Positions 26,650 to 36,453 of a stretch of DNA of 52,729 bases are shown one piece after another. The position numbers and the translations under genes are program-made. Position 1 is the first letter of the stretch; each line of letters starts with the position of its first letter. Source of the stretch: Desulfococcaceae bacterium HSG9 (lineage in GTDB: Bacteria > Desulfobacterota > Desulfobacteria > Desulfobacterales > JAUCGF01); contig JAUCGF010000072.1 of the NCBI GenBank assembly GCA_030378005.1, positions 74,542 through 127,270 on the forward strand. Direction: 5' to 3'. Below the pieces are notes generated by a model. That model searched no databases, was not told the origin of the DNA, and saw only the letters and a list, made by a program, of their open reading frames with translations.

Positions 26650-27678
26650 TTATAAAAGTTGGGCACGCAATTGGCCGCAGGCGGCTGAAATGTCTCTTCC
26701 TTTGCTGTGGCGTATAATAACCGTATAGTGATGATTGACAAGGATTTCCCGAAATGCCTGAATGGTATCGAACTCCGGGCGTTGGAAACTGTTCTTACCA
26801 TATTCATTGTAAGGAATCAGATTTATTTTGACTTTCAGAGGGCGCAGCAAGCGTGCCAGACGATGGGCGTCTGCTGTGGAAGCATTGATTCCTTTAATAA
26901 GCACATATTCGATTGTGATCCTGCGTCTGGGTTTCAAGGGAAAACCTCGACAGGCGTTGAGCAGTTCCTTAAGAGGATATTTTCGATTGACAGGCATCAA
27001 GCGGCTGCGTGTATCATTATCTGCTGCGTTTAACGATATGGCCAGGTTGACATTTGTGTCGTGGCCTAATAGAGCGATCTTGGGAATAATTCCGGCGGTT
27101 GAAAGCGTTACGCGGCGACTGGCAAACTGAAGTCCGAAATGACGATCAGTGAGTGTATTAACCGCCTTGACAACATTTTGATAGTTTGCCAGAGGCTCTC
27201 CCATACCCATGAGGACAATATTGGTCAGACGCTGGGGATTGTCCATTTCTTGCCGGATATCTCGCACTTGAGCGATAATTTCGCCGGATGTCAGGTTGCG
27301 GATAAACCCGTTTTGCGCAGTTCGGCAAAATTGACAACCCAGAGCGCAGCCCACCTGACATGAAATACAAATGGTGGCATGATTTTTTTCAGGAATCAGC
27401 ACCGTTTCTATGAGATTGCCGTCGGTCAGTTTAAAAATATACTTTTCAGAACCATCTTTTGAAATGGATTTCTTTACTTTTTCGAGACGGCTGATTGTAT
27501 AATGTTGCGCCAACAAGCGACGGAGTTCTTTGCTGAGATTAGTCATATTATTAAAATCGTCAGCCTGATGCAAATATATCTGATTGAAAATCTGTCCTGC
27601 ACGATATACTTGCACGCCGTTAGTTTCAAGCCATGTTTTGATTTGATCAATAGAAAAATTTTTAATATCTGTTAGCAT
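26650..27678 (-). CDS. rlmN: 23S rRNA (adenine-2503-C2)-methyltransferase, radical SAM
   Basis: 342 residues. Radical-SAM cysteines are C111, C115 and C118 (CALGCQFC) and the resolving/catalytic cysteine is C334 (ISAACGQL). GEP-like GMGEPLANYQNVV and SLNAADNDTRSRLMPVN follow the RlmN pattern. It methylates A2503 of 23S rRNA, and A37 of some tRNAs, using two SAM molecules. Transcribed alone on the minus strand. No strong ribosome-binding site is seen before ATG 27678. Confidence 0.92.
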   Translation of the reverse strand: MLTDIKNFSIDQIKTWLETNGVQVYRAGQIFNQIYLHQADDFNNMTNLSKELRRLLAQHYTISRLEKVKKSISKDGSEKYIFKLTDGNLIETVLIPEKNHATICISCQVGCALGCQFCRTAQNGFIRNLTSGEIIAQVRDIRQEMDNPQRLTNIVLMGMGEPLANYQNVVKAVNTLTDRHFGLQFASRRVTLSTAGIIPKIALLGHDTNVNLAISLNAADNDTRSRLMPVNRKYPLKELLNACRGFPLKPRRRITIEYVLIKGINASTADAHRLARLLRPLKVKINLIPYNEYGKNSFQRPEFDTIQAFREILVNHHYTVIIRHSKGRDISAACGQLRAQLL

Positions 27679-27825
27679 AAGAGAGATGTTGTCGTATCTT
27701 AGGGTAATTAAATAATCATAGTTAAAATCTCGCCAATCTTTGTGAAAGAGGTCGAGAAAGCACTGCCAATCAGTATCAAGTCATTTGAAAAAGGCTATAA
27801 GATATAACTTATAACTTTTATTTTC

Positions 27826-27854
27826 TTGACATAGCATTTTCAAAAGATTAATTT
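27826..27854 (+). promoter_or_regulatory. Candidate promoter of the ffh operon
   Basis: TTGACA (27826-27831) and TAATTT (27849-27854) are 17 bases apart, about 75 bases before ffh. The -10 match is partial. Confidence 0.35.
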
Positions 27855-27929
27855 CAAGGATTTCATGTCGTTTGGAAGTATTTTGATTAAATTTTATTTT
27901 AAAGGAATTTATAACTTAATGAGGCGACT

Positions 27930-29258
27930 ATGTTTGACGCATTGAGCGATAAATTAAATTCAGCGTTTAAAAAGCTCAAAGCTCGGGGCAAATTATCAGA
28001 AAAAAACGTTGCCGACGGTCTCCGAGAGGTTCGGATGGCCCTTTTAGAGGCTGACGTCCATTATCGGGTGGTCAAAAAATTGATTGCCGATATAAAAGAA
28101 AGGGCGCTTGGACAGGAAGTTATGGATAGTTTGACGCCTGGGCAGCAAGTCGTTAAAATTGTTAATGAAGAATTAACGTCTCTGATGGGTTCCCAAAGTA
28201 AGGAACTTAATTTGTCAGGCACGCCGCCGGCAACTGTCATGTTGGTCGGGCTTCAAGGATCGGGTAAAACAACAACCGCCTCTAAGCTCGCCCTTTTTTT
28301 ACGCAAAAAGGGACACAGACCCTATTTAGCGCCTGCTGATGTATCACGGCCGGCCGCTATTACACAGCTAAAAAAATTGGGTGCCCAACTTTCCGTACCG
28401 GTGTTCGACTCGCAACCGGATACGGATCCGGTTGCAATCTGTCAGCAAGCGCAAACCGTTGCCCAACAGGAAGGGTATGACACACTTTTGATCGACACTG
28501 CCGGTCGCCAGCATGTTGATGAAGCCCTTATGTCAGAATTGGTACGCATCAAGCAATCGGTGCGCCCCTCTGATATTATACTGGTTGCCGATGCCATGAC
28601 GGGTCAGGATGCCGTCAACATCGCTGCCGCTTTTGATAAAACGCTTGATATCGGAGGAATCATTCTTTCCAAAATTGATGGCGACGCGCGTGGCGGAGCG
28701 GCACTTTCAATTAAGGCGGTAACAGGCAAACCTATCAAATTTGTTGGGATTGGCGAAAAAGCCGGTGACCTTGAATCATTTCATCCTGATCGAATTGCCT
28801 CCAAAATACTGGGAATGGGAGATGTCCTTACCTTTATTGAAAAAGCCCAGTCTATGGTTGATGAAGACCAAGCGGCTGATTTGGAAAAAAAATTAAGAAA
28901 AAATCAGTTTACGCTGGAAGATTTTCGGGATCAGATGGTTCAAATCCGTAAAATGGGTTCACTAAACGATTTGATCCGCATGATTCCCGGATTAGGCGGG
29001 CGGTCGCAGTTGAAAAACATGAATGTGGATGATAATGAACTTGTAAAAATTGTAGCGATTATCAACTCCATGACAATCAAGGAGCGACGCAGACACACTA
29101 TTATCAATGGAAGCCGTCGTAAACGCATTGCTAAAGGAAGCGGAACGCGGGTTCAGGATGTAAACAAACTGCTGAAAAATTATGCCCAAGTGGTTAAAAT
29201 GATGAAAAAATTTAACAAAGGCGGTATGCGCGGTATGCGCGATATACTGCCTTTTTAA
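27930..29258 (+). CDS. ffh: Signal recognition particle protein Ffh (SRP54)
   Basis: 442 residues. The N domain is followed by the GTPase domain with VGLQGSGKTTTASKLA, DTAGRQHVDE, SKIDGDARGGAALS and GIGEKAGDLE. The methionine-rich M domain binds 4.5S RNA and signal peptides (GMGDVLTFIEKAQ onwards, ending GGMRGMRDILPF). It delivers nascent membrane proteins to FtsY/SecYEG. First gene of the conserved ribosome-maturation operon; rpsP follows after 13 bases. Confidence 0.95.
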   Translation: MFDALSDKLNSAFKKLKARGKLSEKNVADGLREVRMALLEADVHYRVVKKLIADIKERALGQEVMDSLTPGQQVVKIVNEELTSLMGSQSKELNLSGTPPATVMLVGLQGSGKTTTASKLALFLRKKGHRPYLAPADVSRPAAITQLKKLGAQLSVPVFDSQPDTDPVAICQQAQTVAQQEGYDTLLIDTAGRQHVDEALMSELVRIKQSVRPSDIILVADAMTGQDAVNIAAAFDKTLDIGGIILSKIDGDARGGAALSIKAVTGKPIKFVGIGEKAGDLESFHPDRIASKILGMGDVLTFIEKAQSMVDEDQAADLEKKLRKNQFTLEDFRDQMVQIRKMGSLNDLIRMIPGLGGRSQLKNMNVDDNELVKIVAIINSMTIKERRRHTIINGSRRKRIAKGSGTRVQDVNKLLKNYAQVVKMMKKFNKGGMRGMRDILPF

Positions 29259-29271
29259 TTAAGGAGATACT

Positions 29272-29529
29272 ATGTCAGTGAAGATCAGATTGGCTCGTCA
29301 CGGAGCTAAAAAAAGGCCTTTTTATCGAATCGTTGTCGCCGATATTGAAAGTCCGCGGGATGGTAAATTTTTAGAAATCGTAGGCACATACAACCCATTG
29401 CCAGACTCCGCAGAAGTTACTTATAAAGAGGCGCGTGTTAAATATTGGATGGAACATGGCGCGATTCCCACTGATACGGTGAAAAACCTTTTAAAAAAAG
29501 AGGGCTTTTTTAAAAACGCCGTATCGTAA
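29272..29529 (+). CDS. rpsP: Ribosomal protein bS16
   Basis: 85 residues, AAGGAG before ATG. The start [20 protein letters not shown] and the GTYNPLP motif are diagnostic. Binds 16S rRNA early in 30S assembly. Standard position between ffh and khpA. Confidence 0.95.
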   Translation: MSVKIRLARHGAKKRPFYRIVVADIESPRDGKFLEIVGTYNPLPDSAEVTYKEARVKYWMEHGAIPTDTVKNLLKKEGFFKNAVS

Positions 29530-29585
29530 ACCCAGTCTTTCAACTATCTGTTAATTTTTAATAGCCGACAAAGGAGATGCGAGCT

Positions 29586-29822
29586 ATGGAAGAGAAAGAG
29601 CTGATTAAATATATTGCCCAGGCGTTAGTTGACAATCCTGAACAAGTTGAGGTTTCAGAAGTGACCGGCAACCAAACATCGGTATTGGAACTTAAAGTGG
29701 CGCAAGATGATTTGGGCAAAGTAATCGGAAAGCAAGGACGCACAGCGCGTGCTATGCGAACCATTTTGAGCGCATCTTCCGCCAAGTTAAAAAAACGAAC
29801 GGTTTTGGAAATTATTGAGTAA
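29586..29822 (+). CDS. khpA: KH-domain RNA-binding protein KhpA
   Basis: 78 residues. ATG 29586 is preferred because AAGGAG lies 9 bases upstream; the in-frame ATG at 29577 overlaps that site. A single type II KH domain carries the GxxG loop as [12 protein letters not shown]. In other bacteria KhpA pairs with KhpB and binds RNAs widely. Overlaps rimM by 8 bases. Confidence 0.88.
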   Translation: MEEKELIKYIAQALVDNPEQVEVSEVTGNQTSVLELKVAQDDLGKVIGKQGRTARAMRTILSASSAKLKKRTVLEIIE

Positions 29823-30351
29823 GCTTGTGGCGTCTGACGATCTGATTGCTATTGGAAAAATTATTGGCGTTCATGGCCTTAAAGGCAATCTTAAAGTATA
29901 TTCTTACGCAGAATCGCTTGAGACGTATCGTTCCGAAACCAAATTGACTGTCAGGGATACGAACGACAATGACACTTGCTATCGTATTGCAAGAATTAAA
30001 GTGCATAAGCGTCAATTATTTTTATTATCTTTAGATGGAATCTGTACACGCGAACAGGCTCGGTCGCTGACAGGCTCTAAGATTTTTATTAAACAAGCGA
30101 ATTTACCGGAATTGGAAGAGGGGATTTATTACTGGTCAGATCTTATCGGGCTTTCCGTTGTTACAATCACAGATAAATATCTGGGACGAATTGAAACAAT
30201 CATGCAAACAGGTGCCAATGATGTTTATGTTGTTAAAAGTGACGGCAACCATCCGATTAAAGAAACGTTAATCCCGGCGCTGGAATCCGTAGTGCAATCA
30301 GTTGATTTGAAACAACGAACTATGATTGTGGATTTGCCCGAAGGATTGTAA
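29815..30351 (+). CDS. rimM: 16S rRNA processing protein RimM
   Basis: 178 residues from TTG 29815; GTG 29827 is an alternative. The N-terminal domain has [16 protein letters not shown], and the PRC-barrel ([11 protein letters not shown]) follows. RimM binds uS19 and helps mature the 30S head. Translationally coupled to khpA by overlap. Confidence 0.92.
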   Translation: MSKLVASDDLIAIGKIIGVHGLKGNLKVYSYAESLETYRSETKLTVRDTNDNDTCYRIARIKVHKRQLFLLSLDGICTREQARSLTGSKIFIKQANLPELEEGIYYWSDLIGLSVVTITDKYLGRIETIMQTGANDVYVVKSDGNHPIKETLIPALESVVQSVDLKQRTMIVDLPEGL

Positions 30352-30416
30352 AAGCCGGCCGCTGATAATCCTGATTAAATGATGATTATGATTTTTTCAT
30401 TCATAGGTATAAGCGG

Positions 30417-31166
30417 TTGAATTTTAGGGTTTTAACCATTTTTCCAGATATGTTTGACTTGTTTTGGAATCATGGAATCGTACGTCGGGCAGTTGAACGG
30501 GGTATGATTAAAGTATCAGCCATGAATATCAGGGATTATGCTCAGGGGCGGCATAGTATGACGGATGATCGGCCTTTTGGCGGAGGCAGCGGTATGATAA
30601 TGAAAGCTGAACCCTTGGCCAAAGCCATTCGTTCCGCTCGTTTGGAAATGCAAGGTGCCCGGACAATTTTGTTGTCACCTCAGGGAGAATGTTTTAATCA
30701 GCATAAAGCATGTACTTTAGCGGATTCAAAAGGGCTTATTTTTATATGCGGCCGGTATGAAGGCGTTGATGAGCGCATTTATTGCAATTATGTTGATGAA
30801 GAAATCTCGATTGGTGATTTTATCCTCACCGGTGGCGAATTGGCTGCAATGGTAATTATTGATGCTGTTGTGCGTTTGCTTCCCGGAGTACTTGGCGATC
30901 CGGATTCCGCCGTTAATGAATCCTTTAACGATAATCTTTTAGAACATGCGCATTATACCAGACCGCGCACTTTTGAAGGTATTGATGTCCCCCCGGTGCT
31001 TATTTCCGGTAATCATAAGGAAATTGATAAATGGCGCGCAGAAACGACGTTGATTCGTACCTTTTTAAAAAGGCCGGATATGTTGGCTGACAGGCCCCTT
31101 TCAGACAACGAACGGGAAATCTTAAAAAATTGGCGTCAGGAACTCAATGTCCTCATTCAAGGATAA
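30417..31166 (+). CDS. trmD: tRNA (guanine-37-N1)-methyltransferase
   Basis: 249 residues from TTG 30417. SPOUT knot motifs are CGRYEGVDERI and SIGDFILTGGELAAMV, and the substrate loop is EHAHYTRPRTFEG. Makes m1G37, which prevents frameshifting. Its 3' end overlaps the next gene by 20 bases. Confidence 0.94.
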   Translation: MNFRVLTIFPDMFDLFWNHGIVRRAVERGMIKVSAMNIRDYAQGRHSMTDDRPFGGGSGMIMKAEPLAKAIRSARLEMQGARTILLSPQGECFNQHKACTLADSKGLIFICGRYEGVDERIYCNYVDEEISIGDFILTGGELAAMVIIDAVVRLLPGVLGDPDSAVNESFNDNLLEHAHYTRPRTFEGIDVPPVLISGNHKEIDKWRAETTLIRTFLKRPDMLADRPLSDNEREILKNWRQELNVLIQG

Positions 31167-31728
31167 ACTATATGTGGCATTGGTTCACTATCCGGTGGTG
31201 AACAAAAACAATGAGGTGATTTCATCAGCGGTAACTAACCTGGATTTGCATGATATATCCAGAGCCTGCCGCACTTATGGTGTTCGTCGCTTTTATGTGG
31301 TAACACCGTTGGCAGATCAGCAAACATTGATTAAACGGCTTGTTTCGCATTGGATTGGCGGGCCTGGCGCTACGAATAACCCTTCAAGGCGGGAGGCGCT
31401 TAAAGTATTGAGGGTAAAAGATTCCTTTGATGAGGTATGTCATGCTGTTTATCAACGCAATGCAAAATCGCCTGAAATCGTTGTGACAAGTGCGGCGTCT
31501 CATCCGAACAGTACGAGTTTTCGCCAATTGGGTAACATACTTTCCGGTAGCGCCGCGCCATTGGTTCTGGTTTTTGGCACCGCTTGGGGGCTTGCCGGAC
31601 AATGTTTGAATCAGGCTGATTATATCCTCGAACCCATTGAAGGCGTTAACGGCTATAATCATTTATCCGTGAGATCGGCAGTATCTATTATTTTGGATCG
31701 GGTGCAAAGTTTGATGACTGACGAATGA
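31147..31728 (+). CDS. SPOUT-fold RNA methyltransferase (Methyltrn_RNA_4 type)
   Basis: 193 residues with AGGAACTCA before ATG, overlapping trmD. The start LYVALVHYPVVNKN, the THHLxG-like knot PLVLVFGTAWGLAG and the LEPIEGVNGYNHLSVRSA end fit a family found next to trmD in deltaproteobacteria. Likely an RNA 2'-O- or base methyltransferase. The substrate is unknown; a target in tRNA or rRNA is inferred from operon position. Confidence 0.82.
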   Translation: MSSFKDKLYVALVHYPVVNKNNEVISSAVTNLDLHDISRACRTYGVRRFYVVTPLADQQTLIKRLVSHWIGGPGATNNPSRREALKVLRVKDSFDEVCHAVYQRNAKSPEIVVTSAASHPNSTSFRQLGNILSGSAAPLVLVFGTAWGLAGQCLNQADYILEPIEGVNGYNHLSVRSAVSIILDRVQSLMTDE

Positions 31729-31755
31729 CAGAAACTTTATAATACAGGAGTAAAA

Positions 31756-32103
31756 ATGGAAGCAATCAGAAATTTGGAAAGAGAGATGATGCGGCTTGAT
31801 TTGCCGCGTTTTAACGCAGGGGATACTGTTAAAGTGTATGTAAAAATCAAGGAGGGTGAAAAAGAACGCATCCAGATTTTTCAGGGAGTTGTGATAAAAA
31901 AACACAACGGCACAATCAATGCGACATTTACAGTCAGAAAAGTTTCTTACGGTGTCGGCGTTGAACGTATATTTCCGCTACATTCTCCGATTATTGATAA
32001 AATTGAAGTGGTTACGCGAGGTAAGGTACGCAGAGCCAAAATTTATTACTTGCGTAATTTACGTGGTAAAGCGGCGCGTCTTAAAGAACGGCGTATCAAC
32101 TGA
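31756..32103 (+). CDS. rplS: Ribosomal protein bL19
   Basis: 115 residues, ATG after ACAGGAG. Motifs [24 protein letters not shown] and [15 protein letters not shown] are diagnostic. Sits at the 30S/50S interface. Normal length. Confidence 0.95.
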   Translation: MEAIRNLEREMMRLDLPRFNAGDTVKVYVKIKEGEKERIQIFQGVVIKKHNGTINATFTVRKVSYGVGVERIFPLHSPIIDKIEVVTRGKVRRAKIYYLRNLRGKAARLKERRIN

Positions 32104-32130
32104 TCAATTGGTCTGGCCGTAGCATAATTT

Positions 32131-32769
32131 TTGCCAATGAAACCGGATTCGTGGAATTTTGAAAAAGCTGCCGCAAAAAATGGTTTCGCATGTATTGCGG
32201 GTGTTGATGAGGCCGGACGCGGCCCCTTGGCAGGTCCTGTCGTGGCTGCGTCCGTCATCTTGCCTTCATTTGTTTCAATTACCGGATTGGATGATTCTAA
32301 AAAACTTACGCTTTCTCAAAGAGACCGTTTATATCCCCAAATATATACTCATGCTGTTTCGGTCGGTATCGGTGTTATCGGCCCGTATATAATTGATCGC
32401 ATCAATATTCTCCAAGCATCACTTCAGGCCATGGCTCTTGCTGTAAACAGCCTTTGCCCGCGTCCCGATTACCTTCTGATAGACGGCAATTTCAGCATTC
32501 CGTCAGCGCTTCCACAGCAGACGATTATTAAGGGCGATTCGTTGAGTGCTTCGATTGCGGCGGCTTCCGTTGTTGCTAAAGTCACTCGTGACCGACTGAT
32601 GCAAAAACACCATCAGGATTATCCCCAATATGAATTTGCCAGACACAAAGGCTATCCTACAAAAATACATAAAGAGTCGATCCGAACGTTCGGAATCAGC
32701 CTTATTCATCGTCGCAGTTATAAGGGAGTCAGGGAATACTGCACTAACACCCGCAATACCGAGGTATAG
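32131..32769 (+). CDS. rnhB: Ribonuclease HII
   Basis: 212 residues from TTG 32131, or 210 from ATG 32137; neither has a strong ribosome-binding site. Catalytic acids are visible in GVDEAGRGPLAGP (Asp and Glu) and LLIDGN (Asp), with SVVAKVTRD after. Removes ribonucleotides from DNA/RNA hybrids. The following kinase gene starts only 4 bases downstream. Confidence 0.93.
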   Translation: MPMKPDSWNFEKAAAKNGFACIAGVDEAGRGPLAGPVVAASVILPSFVSITGLDDSKKLTLSQRDRLYPQIYTHAVSVGIGVIGPYIIDRINILQASLQAMALAVNSLCPRPDYLLIDGNFSIPSALPQQTIIKGDSLSASIAAASVVAKVTRDRLMQKHHQDYPQYEFARHKGYPTKIHKESIRTFGISLIHRRSYKGVREYCTNTRNTEV

Positions 32770-32772
32770 AAA

Positions 32773-35160
32773 ATGGTAAAACTTCTTGTTATTGATGACG
32801 AACCGGACAATTTGATCACGTTATCATTGCTATTACAAAAAGTGATACCAGATTGCTCTGTTATTACAGCTCATTCAGGCCGTGACGGTCTTGATAAAGC
32901 ACGCGTAGAATTGCCCGACACTATCCTGCTTGATATTAAAATGCCCGGTATGGATGGTTTTGAAGTCTGTGAAAAACTCAAAACAGATAAATCCACCTGC
33001 CATATCCCTGTTATTTTGCTAACAGCTATCCGTGCGAAAGTACAGCATCGTATAAAAGGGTTTGAACTCGGTGCCGATGCTTTTTTTACCAAACCGATTC
33101 ATACAAATGAATTGGTTGCGCAAATTAATGTTATGCTGCGTATGAAAAAAGCGGAAAGCATATTGCGTAAAGAGAGAGATATGCTGGAAATATTGATTCA
33201 GGAAAGAACCAAAGCGTTGCGTAAAAGTGAACAAAAATTCCGTTTGCTTTATGAAAAAGCGCCTTTGGGTTATCAGGCTTTGGATATCAATGACCACTTC
33301 ATTGATGTCAATCAGGCGTGGCTTGACACCATGGGATATTCCATCGAAGAAGTTATCGGCCGCTGGTTCGGTGATTTTATCGCGCCTGATTGCATTGAAC
33401 ATTACTGGCGGGTTTTTTCACATTTCGGCGATGATGGCGAAATTCATAGTCAGGAGTTTGAACTCGTTAAAAAAAATGGGAACTCTCTGATTGTCTTGTT
33501 TGAAGGAAACATCAGCCATGATGAAAGGGGTCGCTTTTTACAAAAACATTGCATGTTTATTGATATTACCAAGCAGAAGCTGGCGGAAAAAGCATTGAAA
33601 GAGAGCGAGGCCAAATTCAGAACAATCACCACTGCGGCGATTAACCCGATTGTAATGATGGATGCTGAAGGGCAAATTTCCTATATGAATGCGTCCGCTG
33701 AAAGGGCTTTCAGCTACACTGCTGAAGAAATAAAAGGACGGGAGTTTCAGTCTCTTCTTGTTTCTGATGATTATCAGGCAACCTTTCGCAAGGGCTTTGA
33801 GATTTTTAAAAATGGTAATACTGGCAGTGCTAATGGAAGGCATATCGAATTGGATGTGATGAAAAAAGATGGCACCGCATTTCCGGTGGAGCTTTCCCTT
33901 TCAGCCGTAAAATTCAAAGGGCGTCAGAATGCTGTTGGCATTATCAGGGATTTGAGTGAACGCAAAACTGCCGAAAAAGAAAAAGGGCGGTTGCAACACC
34001 AACTTCGTCAGGCTCATAAGCTGGAATCAATCGGCACCTTAGCTGGCGGTATCGCACATGATTTTAATAATATACTGGGTGCTGTGTATGGCTACGCCCA
34101 GTTAGCCCAGTTTGAAATCCCGGATGGCAATACCAGCCCGGGCAAGGCTTTAAATCATATAAGCCAGATCATCCGGGCTTGCGACCGTGCGAAAGATTTG
34201 GTACGGCAAATATTGACTTTCAGCCGCCATAATGATCAGGAGATGAACCCTATTCAGATAGGCCCTATTATTAAAGAAGTCTTAAAACTGTTGCGTGCAT
34301 CGCTGCCTTCAACGATTGATATCCGTAAACAGATTCAGTCTCATGGTATGGTGATTATGGGTAATCCGACTAAAATTCACCAGGTGCTGATGAATCTTTG
34401 CACCAATGCTTCTCAATCCATGGAAAAAGACCCTACGGGCATTTTGGAAGTCTGCCTTGCACCTGTCGAAATTGATAAACAGCAAGCGGCGGCTATTCCT
34501 GATATTGAGCAGGGTCATTATCTCAAACTTACCGTTAATGATACGGGGCATGGTATTAAAACTGAGATATTGGAACGTATTTTTGATCCTTACTTTTCAA
34601 CCAAAGATAAAAGTGTGGGCACCGGTTTGGGACTGGCTGTAGTTCAGGGTATTGTCAAAAAACATGGCGGTACGATCAGTGTTGATAGCAAACCTGAAAT
34701 CGGAACTTCTTTTAATATTTATTTTCCCCGCCTCCGAGCAGAGGTAGCAGCAGAATCGTTATCCGACAAGCTTCTTCCTAGAGGCACTGAAAAAGTTCTT
34801 TATATTGATGATGAACAGATGCTGGCAGATATGGGTAAACAACTGCTTGAAAGATTGGGGTACGATGTTGTCAGTAAAACTGATGCAATTGAAGCGCTGG
34901 CACTTTTTCGAGCTCAACCCGATAATTTTGATATTGTTATCACTGATATGACAATGCCTAAAATGACAGGTGACAAATTGGCAAAAGCAATCATGCAAAT
35001 TCGGTCGGATATACCAATCATTATATGCACGGGCTTCAACAAACTGATTACACTCCAGAAAGCGCGTGATTTAGGGATACGCGGATTTCTGATGAAACCG
35101 TTGAATATCGGTGATTTGGCAGTCTCAATTCAGGATGCTTTAGGCAAATCAATTAGTTAA
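32773..35160 (+). CDS. Hybrid kinase: receiver - PAS - PAS - kinase - receiver, inside the housekeeping operon
   Basis: 795 residues. The first receiver has Asp 54 (LLDIKMPGMDG) and Lys 110-region FFTKPI. A coiled linker leads to two PAS domains (about residues 152-275 and 278-400). The phosphoacceptor is GGIAHDFNNILG. ATP-binding boxes are NLCTNASQSM, DTGHGI and GTGLGLAVVQGI. The C-terminal receiver has YIDDEQM, VITDMTMPKMTG and LMKPL. PAS domains may sense redox, ligand or heme, but this cannot be told here. Its start is 3 bases past rnhB and its stop 18 bases before yraN, so it appears co-transcribed with translation genes. This is an unusual interruption of rnhB-yraN-rsmI. Confidence 0.9.
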   Translation: MVKLLVIDDEPDNLITLSLLLQKVIPDCSVITAHSGRDGLDKARVELPDTILLDIKMPGMDGFEVCEKLKTDKSTCHIPVILLTAIRAKVQHRIKGFELGADAFFTKPIHTNELVAQINVMLRMKKAESILRKERDMLEILIQERTKALRKSEQKFRLLYEKAPLGYQALDINDHFIDVNQAWLDTMGYSIEEVIGRWFGDFIAPDCIEHYWRVFSHFGDDGEIHSQEFELVKKNGNSLIVLFEGNISHDERGRFLQKHCMFIDITKQKLAEKALKESEAKFRTITTAAINPIVMMDAEGQISYMNASAERAFSYTAEEIKGREFQSLLVSDDYQATFRKGFEIFKNGNTGSANGRHIELDVMKKDGTAFPVELSLSAVKFKGRQNAVGIIRDLSERKTAEKEKGRLQHQLRQAHKLESIGTLAGGIAHDFNNILGAVYGYAQLAQFEIPDGNTSPGKALNHISQIIRACDRAKDLVRQILTFSRHNDQEMNPIQIGPIIKEVLKLLRASLPSTIDIRKQIQSHGMVIMGNPTKIHQVLMNLCTNASQSMEKDPTGILEVCLAPVEIDKQQAAAIPDIEQGHYLKLTVNDTGHGIKTEILERIFDPYFSTKDKSVGTGLGLAVVQGIVKKHGGTISVDSKPEIGTSFNIYFPRLRAEVAAESLSDKLLPRGTEKVLYIDDEQMLADMGKQLLERLGYDVVSKTDAIEALALFRAQPDNFDIVITDMTMPKMTGDKLAKAIMQIRSDIPIIICTGFNKLITLQKARDLGIRGFLMKPLNIGDLAVSIQDALGKSIS

Positions 35161-35178
35161 ATATCATGGGTTATTCTT

Positions 35179-35565
35179 ATGTCTGTCACCCAACAACAAT
35201 TTGGACAGCAAAGTGAGTTACTGGCGGCGAAGTTTTTAGTCAGACAGGGATATAAAATTTTAGCATCCAATTATTCTACCCCGGCAGGTGAAATTGATAT
35301 CATCGCCAAAGACAAAGGTGTGATCGTATTCGCCGAGGTTAAAGCCCGTCGATCTGATCGTTATGGCATCCCTGAAAGAGCGATTACCAAAACCAAACAA
35401 AGAAAAATTTCCATGGCGGCGCTTCACTATCTGAAAGATCGACATTTGATCAATGTCAAGGCACGTTTTGATGTTATCGCTATACGCATGTACAAAGCGG
35501 ATAATGTAAAACTCAAGCCCGAAATCACCATTTTGAAAAATGCGTTTGAACTCGCCTACCAGTAA
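35179..35565 (+). CDS. yraN: YraN / UPF0102 nuclease-fold protein
   Basis: 128 residues. The PD-(D/E)xK-like core shows GEIDIIAKD and VFAEVKARRS, typical of UPF0102. Natural role is unclear, though the family is conserved beside rnhB and rsmI. Its stop overlaps the rsmI ATG by one base. Confidence 0.88.
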   Translation: MSVTQQQFGQQSELLAAKFLVRQGYKILASNYSTPAGEIDIIAKDKGVIVFAEVKARRSDRYGIPERAITKTKQRKISMAALHYLKDRHLINVKARFDVIAIRMYKADNVKLKPEITILKNAFELAYQ

Positions 35566-36434
35566 TGCGGCAAATCCCAAAAAATAATCAGGATACTTGC
35601 CTTTACGTTGTCGCCACGCCTATCGGCAACATGGAAGATATAACATTACGAGCGATCAAAATTTTAAAACAAACTGATTTGATTGCGGCTGAAGATACCC
35701 GGCATACAGGTAAGCTACTTCGTTTTTATAATATTAAAACTCCGTTAATTTCTTTTCACGAATACAATGAGGAGCGACGCACACCGGAATTGATTAAAAA
35801 ATTGAAAACCGGCATCAAAATTGCTCTGGTTTCAGATGCAGGAACGCCCACAGTCGCGGACCCAGGGTTTCGGTTAGTTAAAGAAGCAATCGCCAATACC
35901 ATCAAGGTGATTCCGATACCGGGCGTATCTGCACCCATTACGGCGCTCAGTGCCGCCGGTATGCCCACGGATCGTTTTATTTTCATTGGTTTTCCCTCCC
36001 CTAAAAAAATAAAACGGCGTCTGCAATTACATAACCTGACTACAGAAACAGCAACGCTTGTGTTTTATATGTCGCCTAAGCGTCTTACAGCTTTTTTGCA
36101 AGAATTAATTGATATTTGGGGTGATCGAAATGCCGTTCTATGCCGGGAAATGACAAAAATTTATGAAGAGTTCATCCGGGGATGTTTATCAGAAATTATG
36201 ATAAACTTGCAACAACGTCCTACCATTAAGGGAGAATGTACCCTTCTTGTCTCCGGCTTTAAACAAGATAAAACCGCTGCTTTAAAAATAGCCCGGACAG
36301 AGATTCAAAAAGAAATGGCGCGTTCAGGTGTTAAAATATCTGTCTTGACCAAAAAAATATCCCAAAAATATGGTGTCCCTCGGAATGAAGTCTATGCCGC
36401 GGCATTGAATTGGAAACGAGAAACTGAAGATTAA
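35565..36434 (+). CDS. rsmI: 16S rRNA (cytidine-1402-2'-O)-methyltransferase
   Basis: 289 residues. Tetrapyrrole-methylase-fold motifs are VVATPIGNMEDITLRA, AEDTRHTGKLL and VSDAGTPTVADPGFRL. Modifies C1402 at the ribosomal P site. Last gene of the operon. No clear terminator before the convergent small gene 19 bases on. Confidence 0.93.
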   Translation: MRQIPKNNQDTCLYVVATPIGNMEDITLRAIKILKQTDLIAAEDTRHTGKLLRFYNIKTPLISFHEYNEERRTPELIKKLKTGIKIALVSDAGTPTVADPGFRLVKEAIANTIKVIPIPGVSAPITALSAAGMPTDRFIFIGFPSPKKIKRRLQLHNLTTETATLVFYMSPKRLTAFLQELIDIWGDRNAVLCREMTKIYEEFIRGCLSEIMINLQQRPTIKGECTLLVSGFKQDKTAALKIARTEIQKEMARSGVKISVLTKKISQKYGVPRNEVYAAALNWKRETED

Positions 36435-36453
36435 AGCTTCGGCGTTCATTTTA

